Positions 40,020 to 54,100 of a stretch of 64,000 nt of DNA are shown piece after piece. The stretch is from Paralichthys olivaceus (taxonomy: Eukaryota; Chordata; Actinopteri; Pleuronectiformes; Paralichthyidae): NCBI RefSeq assembly GCF_024713975.1, contig NC_091113.1:10738501-10802500 (forward strand), given 5' to 3'. Positions within the stretch are counted from its first letter, which is position 1, and every line of letters begins with the position of its first letter. The position numbers and the translations under genes are program-made. The notes under the pieces were generated by a model. The model worked only from the letters and a program-made list of their open reading frames with translations, was not told where the DNA came from and did not search any database.

Positions 40020-43000
40020 CTGAAAGACACAAAAATGCACCTGTGAATATTAAATTCTAACAACAGCTTAAAACTGATATTAAAAACTTTTATTTTATGG
40101 ACAACAAACAAACCTATGCATGGTGGGTGATTTTGGAGTGTGGCTCCAGTCATCCATGCTCTTCATGCTACTCATCTGTTGCAGCTTGGAGCTTAGTTCA
40201 GTGATGATGCTGGCCTTCACACCAGAAAGAGGTGAGTGGAGCCTGCGGCCCTCAAAGACCATACCACCTCTTTGGACCTCTCCACCTTGCTCATGCTCCT
40301 CAACCTCAACCCAGCCCACCGACCGGGTCTCCATAGGTCTCTCTAAGCAGGCGGCCAGAGCTGTGCTAAAGCCATCTTCCATTTTGGATCGACTCTGCTT
40401 ACGCTTCCTCTCATCTACGAGAGCTCCATCTAACCTGGCGTCCTCTAGGTTGCTTTGTCTGTGCAACTGCAGTGGAGCCGGGTTGGTGCTGTTCTGCCTG
40501 CGTAGTGCTACAGACTGGCCCCTCCCTCCTCCCTCTTTGTAATGAGTCATCTTTGGAAACACAGGGTTTGCCAGTTTGGCACTGTGCACCTCAAATGTTT
40601 GCCCACCTGAGTAGGTTGTACAAGGATCCTGATGTTCGCTACTTTTCTCTATCTCTCCTCCTTGTCCGTCTCCTCCAACCCCTCCCCTCTCTCCTCTCAG
40701 ACCACTTAGTCCCAGCATTTCTAAATGGTGGTCGCTGCTGCTGTGACTGTCCAGCTCCTCAATCCCAGAATCCACCACACCATCTTGCCAGTCTCCGCTC
40801 TTGGGTATAATAGTGGTGTGATGAGTGTGGTCTGGAGTTTTCCCCCCTGTGGTGAGACCAGCTTTGGGCCCAGCCATGCAGATGCTGTAGTCAGAGGATG
40901 AAGGTGAGGTTGTGGTGGTGGCGGCAACAGTGGCTGTCATGGTTGTGGTAGCATATGTCATGGTGGTGGTGAGGGCAGCTGTACCTCTGTCCTGGGCAAG
41001 AGTGTGGCCACCTACTGAGGGGTCATTAATGCTGCTGTAATAGGCCTGAGAATGGGACATGGGCTGAGGTCTGTGTAGTGAAGGAGGCAGAGCAGCAATA
41101 GAGGTGGTGGTAGAAGTGGAGGAAGGGGGGAATATCTGAGGGGATGGATAAGATGGAGAGAGAGCTGACTGTGTGAGGTTAGCTACCTCGCTGTCATAGG
41201 AGGTAAGGCTGGAGGCAGCAGAGTCACCACCCTGTGAGGAGGATTGGGTAACGTTTGAGGGCTTCGGAGATGGAAGAGGTGGTGGGGGAGGTGGAGCAAC
41301 AGCAGCAGAGTGTTGATTTGGGTGTTGATGGCGCTGAGCAAACTCTTGGCCTCTCTCTTTTTTACCATTAGCAAACTGTAAAGGAGGGGGCAATGGATCT
41401 GCAAAAACAAACTCATCGTCTGCGTCTATTGATGGAGCTGGCGGGGGGAGAACCATCAGTCCTAGACCTCCACCTGACCCTCCTCTTACATCTCCCATAG
41501 CTTGATCTGTCTGTACTGGGGCTGTGGGGACAGTGTACTGAGGAATGTAGCTGGTGTTGGAGGTGCTGTCCATCTGCAAAAAGGAAGGTCTGCGGGGTGC
41601 AGGTTGAGCTGGAGGTGGAGGAGGCTGAGTGGATGAAGCAGGTCTGCTGTCGTACAACTCCTTTTCCCTTTCTCTCTCCCTGGGACTCTGTGGGTAATAC
41701 TGGGTTGAATATTGATTGGTTCTGTCCTCTGAAAAGCGAACTCGAAGACCCTCTCTGGGCCCTCCTTCCTTTTCTCTTTCCATCCTATCCCCACCTCCTC
41801 CTCCCAAACGTAATATCCTTGGTGACTGGGGCCGGCTCAGAGATGCAGGCGAGGTGGTGGTGGAGCTTAGGTGGAGTGACACTGGGGAAGTGTAGGTCGA
41901 TTGTGTCGGGGTTGCAAATAGGGAAGGAGCTGGGGTCTGAACAGGGGTGGGGAATGCTCCCACAGTGGACATCTGCCGACCAAAGTGTCTGTCCTCTCGG
42001 CGCGTCCGGCGGTCATCTTTTAAGGCTCTTTCTCTTGCAGCTAGGGCCAGGCCAAGCGGTGATGAAGGGTCGAGAACTTTTCCTGTAAGCGGATGGATGA
42101 AAGTAGTAGCTGGCTGGGTGCCGTACACTGAGGGAGCAGACTTGGGCTGTCCATCCTGACCAAGGATAGGGGAGGAATACTCAGGCAGGCCAAAGGCTGG
42201 GGGCATGCTGCTGGAATAGTTGACGTAGTTGTCTCCAGAAAACATGCCCTCATCTATAGACTTGGAGGGCCGGAGTCGAGGTGTGGGTACATCCACTTGT
42301 GAGCCCTGCAGAGGCTGAATTCTTACCGCTAGTGCTCCTCCTCCATCTCCTGCTCCTCCTCCTGCCTCTCCTTGAATATCCTCCTCAGATGATAGGAAGA
42401 AAGAAGCACTCTTTCTTCTCATATCTCGAAAACGTTCTCTTTCTCTACGTGCTCCTCCTCCTCCTCCAAAGGCTGTACCAAAAATTGAAGTGTAATCCAT
42501 GTTTTCCAGGTTTTGCTGTGAGGAAACAGAGGGGGCGACGGTTGAAGAGGGCAAGGAAGAGGATGTCGGGGGCTGAGGTGGTGAGGAGGTGAGTGGCGAT
42601 GGTAGATTGGTGTTGGGAATGTCTGCGGTTGCATCAGCTGAGGTGTGGTCTACCACCTCCTGGGAGGTCTCAGCTTCCATGCTGCTTCCCTGGCTGCTAC
42701 GGCCACTGCTGCTTGTTGAGGGTGCTTTGACAATGATGGTAGGAATGGGGATCGAGCTCTTCTCTTTGGCTGCACCTCCTTTACCTCTTTGCTGTCGCAG
42801 CCCATCTTCCACTTTTGACTGCTTCATCAGAGCTCCTCGACCACCCCTCCTGGCTGCCCCCCTGCCAACTCCTCCACCCTGCTCCCGGTTGGCCATGTGC
42901 ACTTGATGTTGCGGTGCCTGTTGGGCCTTAGGTTTAGCACTTGTTGGTGGCGTAGCGCTGCTATAGCCTCTTCGTAACCCTCCCATCTTGCCACCACCTC

Positions 43001-46000
43001 TCCTGGATGCTTCCAGTCCCTCAGATTGTCTCCTGAGAGTAGGGACCATGACCTGCTGATTCATCCCACCATTGCCTCCCCTCTCCCAGCCAGCTTGAGT
43101 AGAATGCCCTGGCTGGGAATGGACCTGGTAGTGGGCTTGAGATACAGGGGGTATGGGCATAGCAGGCCCTCTCACAGGATGAGGGCCTGCAGATAAAGGT
43201 GGATCTGGAGCGGATGTGTTAGGGGGTGGGGGGATTTCCTCCGGTCCCGGCACTGACAGGCTGCGAGCCAGCTTCATAGCAGGGGGGTGTAGGTACTGCC
43301 TCTCCTCCTCGGTTACACCTGAGCACACAGACACAGACAGTTACAAACATGTATATACTAAGCAGGCAGAAATCTTTCCAGAATAATTGTCGTTACCAAT
43401 AGATTTTTGACGCATCATGACTGCATGCTGAGGACCGTGGCCTGGTTGAAAATGAGCTTGGTTGTAGCCAAAACCTGGTCCTTGCTGGACCATGCTCATG
43501 GATGACTGCTGCTCATAAGGTTGCTTCAGGCACCGAAACAAGGGGGCAAAAGAGAATTGCAAAGGAAGAAGAGGAAACATTAACTCAGATATAATCACAT
43601 AAAAATGATGCTGGCTGTTGAGCTGATATTGATTTCATATACAGTAAAATTCAATGCAGCATAACCAGTATTAGTGTATCAGGCAACAGAGCATAGATGA
43701 ATGGACACAGCCTTAGTCACAGATAAACAAACATTTTGATGTGGGTGGTCCATTGTCAATCAATTGTCTCTAGGGCAGGACAACACTCAGGGCTAAAAGC
43801 AAGCTAAAGACCAAGCTGATTTATACATAGGAATCTCTTTTTTTGATAACATTAGTCACTTCCATGACTAAATATGTGCAGCATCCTGAGCAGTGTTGTT
43901 TATCAGAATCTGATACTGCTGGACTAGGAGAGAGGTGTTCAGTATTTGATAATATTTTGCAAGTAATAGTGAAATAGGGTCTAAGATACAGGGAAGATTT
44001 TATGGTATAATGATCCTAAATAGGACAATTTCCTTCCAATTCCCAACAATACCTCATTGGAGACATTCGGAACAATGCTCTTGCTCCGGTCCCTCTTGCC
44101 TCCATGACCTCTCTGGCCCTGGTTGTCTGATGTAATAGTGTGTTGGGCAGCAGCCAAGATTTCATCCAGTTTATCTAAAACAAAGACAGAGCCAGGCCAG
44201 AGGAGAAGGGAAGAGAGTTAGTGAGAAGGAGCGTAAAGGGAGAAACATGAAGGATTTCAGTGAGCCCCCTCCCGTCCCCTCAAGGTATAAAAACACCGTG
44301 CTACAGTATGACAAGAGCGGAAAGAGTGATTCCTTACTTAGTGCCATCTGATAGACTGTCCTCTTCTTATCAGGACCCTGAGAGGACTCGTAATCTGAAA
44401 AAAAGAGGAGGAGAAGGTAGCATCAAACAGGCTGACTTTTAATTAAAGCTCAGGGGCTGATGGGGGCAGCGATAAAGGCTGATACTCACCTGCTTTCTTT
44501 TTCCATGGAGAGGCCGCTGTAGCATGCATAATTTGGGAAACAGAAATTAGGTGTGACTAGAATTACTCTGCATGTGTATAAAGCAGATGAAAGGATGAAA
44601 TACATACTCAGACACATGTGATGGTGTGAACGCTGATGTGATGAGAGGGAAGGTGATGAGGACAGAAATGATAATAAGAGCACACAAATCTATGATTCTC
44701 CCACCTTTGTCCACTGTATGCAGCACATGTGGTTCAGAGGGGGGAAAAGCAAAGCAATTGGTGATTGATGGCATCAGGCAAGTGGCATTTAACAACGTGT
44801 AATTGCTTTTATATTTCGTAACTTTATTGTTTAATTATCACCAGGTATTATTAATAGTGCCATTGAATCAAATGACTACTTCCTCATCAAACTACTGCTA
44901 ATGAAAAAATGAAAATGCACCCACACATCATTCTCTTGGCTTTCTGCATCAACTCTGTAAATATTTAATGCTGTGTTTCCCTAATAGTGCCATAGTACTG
45001 TCATCCTGCAGAGAAGCAACTAACCAACCAAAAACAAGCTTTTTTACTGTGCCCCCCTTCACAAAAAAGAAAAAGTATAAAACTGAGGGGGACATAAATT
45101 TGATCTCTTTCTCATATGTTCTTTCCTGTTTTATGCTCCTTTTTATATGTTGCTTTCTGTCTTCACTCTCCTATGTCATCTTACCCATGTCTTCCAGCTC
45201 TGATGTCATCGACTTGGAGCGCAGGGCAATGGCAGGAGGAGTCAGTCTCTTCGTCTGCTGTGGAGCTGCCAAGGGAAGCCAGCCAAATGCAAACTTAATG
45301 TTTAGAATTCTTGTGTAAACATGCGGTCAAAGACAACCTCACAGCAAAAGGCTTTTAGGGTGAAGTAAACATGGTATCAGCTTTATCGTCATATCAGAAA
45401 CATATGACATCATATGAGGAAAGTCTGACCCCCCCTACCCCTCTTCCGGTTGGTATCCTCCAGCTCAGGGTTCCGAGCGACCATCACAACTTTGACCATG
45501 AGGCTGTTGCCGCCCTGTCGGATCATGTTGACCACCTGCCGGTGGCCAACCTTCACCACATTTTGGCCGTTGACCTGACAGAAACAGAGACACAGAACGA
45601 CTGAAGGTTGCAGAATGAGCTGGTGTATTTCTTTCATTTCCATTTAAATTAAAAATCTTGTTATAAGGGGTGGACAAAATAACAGAGACACTACATGTCA
45701 TGTCATTAAGGGTCAACTTGTGACCAGTGGTTCATATTTGGCATAAACTCATGAAATTTACAACTTAGTTTAGCTTTGGACGGGTGCACCAGCAATTCAG
45801 ACAGTGTCTACATTACAAAGGCTCGGGCAGCTACATAAGTGAGTCATATTTGGTTGAATACCAATTAGCTGTATGTGTCAGATTTAATAGAGGTTTCACC
45901 ATTGCCATTTTTAGAACCGACTTTTCAAGGCAACGTGCGGGGACTTTTACAGGTACAAAAGGGTCGAAAGTTGCTGCGTCAACTGCTGTTGCTTTGTCAG

Positions 46001-49000
46001 AGAGGAAAAGCAATAAGAAATATAGCAGTTCCTCACAAACTCAACTGAAATACACTACATAAAGGATATGTTTTTATATTTTGAAACAGGATAAAACCTA
46101 CAGTCTGAAAAAATACCACCAAAATCACTCCAACCAATAAACTGGTATTAACTATAGGGGTATAGAAACACACCCACCATGAAGATTTCAATATTTAATT
46201 ATTCGACTCTGCAATCTTTGGTTCAGTGCATCCTAAAAGGGTTAGTGTTGTTAACACAGTTTTTTTCATGTGCCCACTTTTGACCCTCTTAAAGGAACAT
46301 AGCTGCATAACATAACATGTTACATTCAGAACGCGTCAGTGGAGAAAGCACGGGTGATATGATTTTTTAATATGTGTCCTGAACATCACACTCTAAATGT
46401 GGTATGGTGCATACTGTAGCTTGTTGCATAATCACCCATCAAAGCTCTGTGAGTTGGAAAATGTGTAGGCCAGCTTTTGCTTCACCATACAACTCTTCCT
46501 GTATGATTTGTGAATTATCCTGAAGGTGCAGCAGTAACATTTTTAAAAAAAGTTAGTGTTAGTGTTGTTACTAAAACTCAAACCATCAGAAAAAGTTCTA
46601 AGTGGGTTTCAGTCCAAAATGCATCCTGTTGTTACCTCGATGAGGAAATCCCCCATCCTCAGGCCCGCCCTCCACGCCACACCCCCTTCATCGACTGACT
46701 CCAGGTACTGCAGCGCGGGAAACGCCGGTGTTGGAGTGAACTCCTCTATGGGAGTCTGAGCTGGGGAGGATAAGACAAAAATGATGAGAATGAGTGGACA
46801 CAGATAACGAGAACATGAGTTTGAAAATGAGAGAGGCATCGAGAGATTACAGAGGAAGAAATCGAGCAGGTGAGAGTGAGAAATCTTTAAAGGCAGAGGA
46901 ATGCGGTGAATGTTGATAAAGAAGCTCACCTTTGGCTCCTCTAAGCACAAAGCCAAAGCCCTCATTGTCTTTCTTCTGTAGGAGCACTGTCTTTTCCTTA
47001 ATGATGTAGTCACTTAGAGGGAGGAAAGAGGGAGGAGAAGAGAGGGGGTACAACATGTAGTGAGACAGGGAGAAAAGGAGAGAGAATTGGAGAGGAAGAG
47101 AGCTATATGACTTCTATAGCAAATGAAAAACTGTATCGTCATGCAAATAAAGCATTTATTCAACAGCTATACTGCATAACATGAAATCATACTGCAGCAA
47201 ATATAGGTTGGCTTGAGAATGTCACAAAAAGCGCTGGTGCACAAAAATGGTCAATGGCAGGGATACAGTTATTGTCACAATGGGCGGAAGTGTACATGAG
47301 ATGATGTTCCATACAATGGACTAATCCAGCTACAGCTGACGAGCACTGGGCCACAGCACATTAGAAAAATGTGCACATACACATCACTGATAATGGAAAC
47401 TTCCAAATTCACCTAAATCGCCGCATTAGCTCTAACCGCCCCTGGCAGCTTTTGCAAGGATACTGCTTTACTGACTCCAGCGCATCAATACCAGTCCTAC
47501 ATGACACGTCAATTTATGTACAAGAACAAGTGGGACAGGGCTCTATTCTCCCGCCACAAACAGCTCCTCTCGCTCAAAGTCTGAAAACTGAGAGCAGGCC
47601 AGAAACGGCGATCACTGACATTTGTGATGCAATCTTGTTACGAGACAGTTGGAGTAGTGTATCGCCTGGCCCTGCAAACTCCTTCATTATTCTAATACCA
47701 TGACTGTGACTTTTGGCCAAGCTGCTTTACAACCCTTCCTCTAATACAGGACTGTTTAAATGGACTCCGCACACAGCCACCTCTCATGACTCATTTCTGG
47801 ACTCGACTTTCTAACAATGTCAATTCAACCTGGTTCTGTTGGAGAGCCGGGGGCTTGAGCAGAGCTGTATGATTTAACAGGAATTTCAGATATTTATTTT
47901 CCTGGGCAGCTCATTTCTGTGTTAGCTTGTGCTCATCAGCGTAACTCGAATTGACACTCCAACTGAAATCAAATCAGAGGATTTGATTTCCTAGAAGGGC
48001 TGAACGAGTGAACAGGACAAGTGGCCTGGTCAAAGAGTTGCCTTTATATGCAGTGAAAGCTTGACTGGCAAAACAGTGCAGCAAAAAACCCAGGATATAC
48101 TCAAGGACGTAATTTCCAATGGACAGTCTGTTTTTATCCCTTCCTCTTATAAATAAGAAGTTGGAATCAAAACAACACTGTGCAACTTTTTAAATGTAAA
48201 ATAGCAGAAATTATTTTTGATGACTTGTAAAGGGGAGAATGGAGCCAATTTCATTCCTGCTCCTCATGTCCGTTCTTGCTCTATGTAACTTTGGTGAGCA
48301 GATAGGATCTCCTGTGAGAAGTGCGGAACTGACTGATAGTCAAAGTGCCAAAGTGAAGATCAGATAAAAACACTCAGAAGTCACGTAACACCAGGGTCTA
48401 TCTCCAATACACAACGATAAAACTTTCAAACTATGAAGGGATTCTAAACAGAGATTGACGTATTTGTTACAAGAGCAGCTCTTCTAGGGATCATGGGTAA
48501 TATCCACTGTTCAGTTGTGTTTCAGTTCAGTGAGTTGTACTACGCAGAGCTCCAGGCAAAACACTGACAGGATTTTTTCAACAGGAAAACCACTTCTTGC
48601 TCAGACACGGAGGCCAACAGAATTAACCACCACATGTGCCTGCAGGGGGAGCTGTTGCTCAATTACATAGCATTGCTTGAAATGTGTCAGGCATCGCTCT
48701 TACTCCTTGAGTCCACACACACAAATTCCGCCTCCTCTGTTTGAGTCAGCTGATCCGAAAACCAAAACTGTGGCACTAAATTGAACCTTAATGTTTCTAA
48801 ACCCAATGTAAACACAATGATTTGATTTGCAGCCTGGCAGCCTCTCGTCAGGGTAACTCGGCCATGAAACCACTTAGTAAAACATAAATCAAAGTATCGT
48901 TTAAAATTACCAATGTGTTGTTTCGTTTTGGGGTTTCTGGCAGCATACACCATCACTCCAACTTCATTTTGCCTCACCACTTCTGAAACTTGACCAACGC

Positions 49001-49959
49001 ATATACTGATGCTAAAATAACATAATAACAGTGAAAAATTATTCTGCACTGTCTCTTACAGTACAGCAGCAGTGAGTTCTTGAGTATTTAATGCAACAGA
49101 ACATCAATAAACAAAGTTTGGTTGTGGAGTCACCGAGCTACAGCGGAGTCACGAGCCTTGGCCTACAGGCCTGAACATCCAGACTTCGACACCAAGCCGC
49201 AACTTTAGCACTGAACAGATGATCGCTAGTTTCCCCTACTGAGGTCCATCCCTTGTGTGTTCTCCATCAATGTTACTGTTTCGCCAACGCACAGCCGCCT
49301 TCCAGCCATCTGCTCCTCACACCTCATTCCTTTTTCTCTCACCCTGTCCTCCATCATGCTTTCCCTTTCTGAGGATCAAAGTAACATCGAGTGGGTGGAC
49401 GGATCCATCCACTTCTATAAGGGGGAAACATGGCAGGTGGTTCCAAGTTGCTGGTTTGCAGTAATTCACCTGGGTTACTTAGTATACATGAAAGTGCTCC
49501 TCTGTCACCACATTAATCACTGTGGCCAATTAGAAACATAAAAAAGCACAAACGTGCCTGTTTAATCTCTGTTGGCTGGTAGGAGCCGCTCGCTCTGAGC
49601 TGGCTGCAATGGAGCTGTAAGCCTACTAGAGAACAGAGTTATTATGTACCCTACTGAGTCATCCTCTCTTCTAGCTACAATTACTGAGAAAAAAGGCAAC
49701 TTTTTAACCATTCACCTGCTGAACGCACATGAAGAGAGACTGGTTATGTGGGGACAATACCCAGACACCTCAAGTGACAGATGTTAGTGTGGATGGAGAG
49801 ACAGATGAAGGGCGCATACACACACATACTGTACGTACAGGAGACATACTCCCACAGCAATCAAGCACTATGACGTATACACTGGAAAACCAGATATAGA
49901 TGTTATTCACTGCATACAATCCCATGCACACACAAATGTAATTGCAAATGCATGCGGAC

Positions 49960-49996
<37 letters not shown>

Positions 49997-51127
49997 CACA
50001 GAAATGACAGGTACCTCAAAAGGAACTGACAAACTGCACTCTTACCACTTGATTCATTCACATACATCCTTCTGTACAGTCAAAATACCTCACATTTTTA
50101 ATGACACACATATATGAAAAAATATGGGATGTGACAGCAGCATTTTTAAAGCAACAGCGATAAATGGGAAGTCCTGGTGAATGAAAAATATCTGCTTAAA
50201 GAAATCATGACTCAAAGAGAATGAAATACACCCACACTGTCTGACTGAAATGCATCAATATGTGCTCTCTTTCACGCACTGACACACACACACACACACT
50301 CAGAAACACACCGGAGGAAGACACAGAAATAAACATGCTGCAGAGTCTCCATTCAATAGCCACTTCCGTCCCTCAGATATTCACACGCACAAGGAAAAAA
50401 TACAGAATTAAGACAGACACTCAAGAGACACACGCACGCACAGAATAGATAGCTTATTAGTCTGTCTTTGAAAAGGCACGGCCTCTCAATAGCATCATCT
50501 ACCTCTCCCCTCTCTCCATTGTCCTCTCCTCACATCCATAGCCAGCCAATGAATGAGGAAACAGCCGCTACCTGTAAATGAACCACACGCTCCTGTTTCT
50601 GGGGCCCAGTGACGGCCACGAAGAAGAGAGGGAGAGAGAGAAATCTCTCTCTCCGCATCCCCCCATTGCCATGTCCCCCCCTCCTCTATCTCGCGCGCTC
50701 TCCACCACCTCCCTCCTCTCTCCTCCCAGCCTCCCTCCTCCTCACGGTCTTCCAGCGAGAGCTCAGCTGAAGAGAGCCGCGAGAGTGGAGGAGAGAGGTG
50801 GGGAACGAGAGAGGATGGAGAGAATGTGCTGCTGTGCACCCTGCATGCATCAGACAAGGGGAAGACAATGCTAAAGGAGAAGAGAGTGCAAGAGAGAGAC
50901 AGGGAAGACCAGCGGTTATCACAACAGGGGGGACATGTACTGTGTAGTGTGTGTGTGATGGTGGACGACAGGGAGAAGGTTTGGTTGCAACATTGGGGAG
51001 ATAGGGAGATGAATTTGAGGGGTGGGGATGCGGGGGATGGGTATAGATGTAAGGCGAGAGAGAGAGAGAGCACATCCACTGACTGGTGTATCAGATATAC
51101 TAACAGCTGATTTCCACCCAGGATTTA

Positions 51128-51159
<32 letters not shown>

Positions 51160-54100
51160 GAGACACACACACTGGCTAACTTTCATCTCGCCCCCTCCTC
51201 TTCTCTAAAGCAGATCTGTCATCACCACACAGGCTAACAAACACTCTGCCGCTCTCTGTCTCTCTCTGAAATAGTAATTGACATTCTCCCAAATGCCGAG
51301 CTGCAGCGAGGGAACATGCACCAGATCACCTTGCTCTTAATTGAGCACCACTTCACCACAGTGCTGCAATTACGCTCTGCCAACTTAACACAGGTAATAC
51401 AACCCCAGTGGCCACTATTTCCATTTAGAAGGCAAGCGCAGCTGCATTAAGGCAAATTCCTTTTCTGAATGACAGTGAGAGCTGCTCAGCTCAAGGGTAA
51501 TGCCAGTGACAGCATGTGAGAGGCTGAAAAACCCTCGGGTGGCAACTGCAAAGTCCTTCTCAGTAGCCATGGGATATAACCAGTGCCTGCTGCTTCAGCC
51601 TCCACATGACTCATCAGGAGAGTGATGTATGTACATGAAAAGATGCATGCACATTAACACTCGGACAAGCATGCATAATATGCAACAGCACCTGCCCTGG
51701 GCTGGGCTGAGCTGCGGCTTTCGACGGATGTCATTGAGGAGAGAACCCCATCCCAACCTTTCATTAAGCCATTATTGTGCTCAGTGTAAACAAGCGACAT
51801 GACAAGAGAGGAGAGGAGAGGGAGGAAAATGAATGGAAGTGACAAGTGTGTTTGTCTGGTGGAGCCAAAAGGGGGGGAAGAGCCGCAAATGACATGGCTG
51901 CTGTCTGTTAATGCTTTCTGCAGCGACATGCTCACAAAGCAAAACAATAGAGAACGGGCGCTTTTCATGATCAGCTCAAATCAGATGCATAGAGCGCAGA
52001 GGAAGACATGAAAGCAAGTGAAACGAGTGTCCACACATGAACACACATGAACACACAACACACACATACACACAGCTCCTCATACCCACAAAACAACTGT
52101 GTGTCATCTACTTCAATCACCTTGAGGCCTCACAATCTTAGCTCACAGCTCAGTTGCTGCCCACACTAACAATCTACATCAGTGGCTGCAGCCAATCAGG
52201 TTTATCCTGTTTTTTTATTATGATATTTGTCTAAACTCTCAACTGATGTGGCTGTCAAATCATTCTCTGGTTTCTCCGGCCATCTCCCACAGTCCAAAGA
52301 CATGCAGATTGCTGTTAGGTTAACTGGAGACTTTACATTTGTGTGGATGTGAGCGTGAATGGTTGTTTGTCTCTTTACGTCAACCGTGCAAAGCACTGGT
52401 GATCTGTACACGTTGTACCCCACCTTTCGCCCAATGTCAGCTATAGGACTGGCTCCACCCCTCCCAGGGACCCAAGGATGAGCGATATAGGTAATAGAAG
52501 GATGGAAGGATGTATGGATGGATGGATGGATGGATGTAACGGTTCAGGGTTTTGGCTGTCACAAAATACATTGGATCACATTGTGGACAATTCTAAACAC
52601 AACAGAGGAGACAAACACAATCACCTCCACATTTACACTTTACTAGCACTTTTTCAAGATTTTCTTCCTTGTCCCCTACACCAGGTTGAAAGCCTCGTAT
52701 CAAAACTGTCCTTACCTGGGGCCGTCAGTGCCGTCGTAAGCTCCAACAGTGACGTTTCGGAAAAGCTTCCTCTTGGCTTTCTCACTACGCGTCTCTGCAA
52801 GACACACGGAGGCAAAGCATATGCTGGATTCAAACTTTACCTTCCGTTATGACACGTCTCCATCTTTTTATAGGAGTGCCGTGTTTTCAGCACAGGCCTC
52901 AAGTGAATCCAATGTATTTACACCTTGTTTTTGTGTCTGTAAACGTTGTGACATATGGTTTTCTTGCTGCGTGAAGGATACAGCTGTGACAATATGAGAA
53001 AATGGAATGCCTGAGCTGTACATGTGCCACTGTCTGCTGTGATAAAATGCCTGCTGGTAAACATGAGTGTGACATGCTGGGTGTTACAGTGACTTAAAGG
53101 ATAATGCCAGCCTGAGGGAGTATGTAACCCATTTTCCTGTGCGTCCCTTCACCAATCTATGAGCTATTTAAACAAATACTATACATCTTAACCCATCTCT
53201 TGATATCGTAAACAATATGAGAGCAATCACAAATATGTCACTAAATGATTTCTTTTATTTAATAAACAAGACTCAAACTGTTGGTCAGCTACAGCTTATC
53301 TCAGAATATTACCACAAAACAGAAAGGATTTTATAAAACCGCTCATACATTTGCCATGAAGAGATTCATATTTTAGAATAACATCATGACATGACGCTCC
53401 CACTGGATCCATCTTACCTGATCGATTGTCTCTGGTGAGAGCCGCCACCTCTTCCACACAGTCTGAGGGAAACCAGCCAGTGCGACCTTTCACTGTTCCC
53501 TCCCAGTATCCCCCCTCTCCCACACTTAATACTGAGGCAGATACACAGACAGATAAACAGATAAAGGACAAAGTTAGATGAATAGAATATAATCTGGGAA
53601 GTACATCCTGTGTCTCTTACTCTCTCACTGTTATACGTCTTTCTTCCAACTCTCCTAGTTTGTCTTTATTAACCTGTTTTATAATAACGTTGTACGATCC
53701 ACTGAGAGGCCCCGGAACACGTATTGCTTTGTGATGACTGGATGCTGGTTCTTCTCATTTCTCTTGTTTGCTATCCTCTCTTCCCTCATGTACGTCTTCT
53801 CCTGGTTGATGTTTTACAGAGTTTATCAATCTGCACTGCAGCTGCACTTTTGTAAAATTTCACCAAATTAGGAAACGTTTAGTAAGTAAAATAGACAACT
53901 CTTGCATGGTTGTGTGAACTGTCGTGACTGATAAAAAGCTTAAAGAGATACTGTACACTTAAATTTATTACATTTATTGCCACATTTATAAAAACAAATC
54001 TGCATTTATGGGCTGAACATGAATCACAACATAGTGTTTCAAACCATCTTGGACCTTGCAGGCCCAGTGATTATGCAGAGTCAATCGTTTGACCTCGCTA

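Larger units (their letters stand above)
47013..52715 (-). other. shank1: Large shank1 intron before the PDZ exon
   Basis: Apart from the candidate internal promoter and first exon (50480-51260), it holds (CA)n tracts near 49963-49993 and 51145-51170 and a retroelement tail at 52255-52537. The open frame at 48687-49049 has no recognisable feature. Confidence 0.6.

Noticed and set aside
40120-42906. Several plus-strand frames of 100-160 codons
   Set aside because: They are shadows of the giant low-complexity shank1 exon on the other strand.
48687-49049. 120-codon minus-strand frame in a shank1 intron
   Set aside because: No domain, no splice context in phase with shank1, and composition like the surrounding intron.
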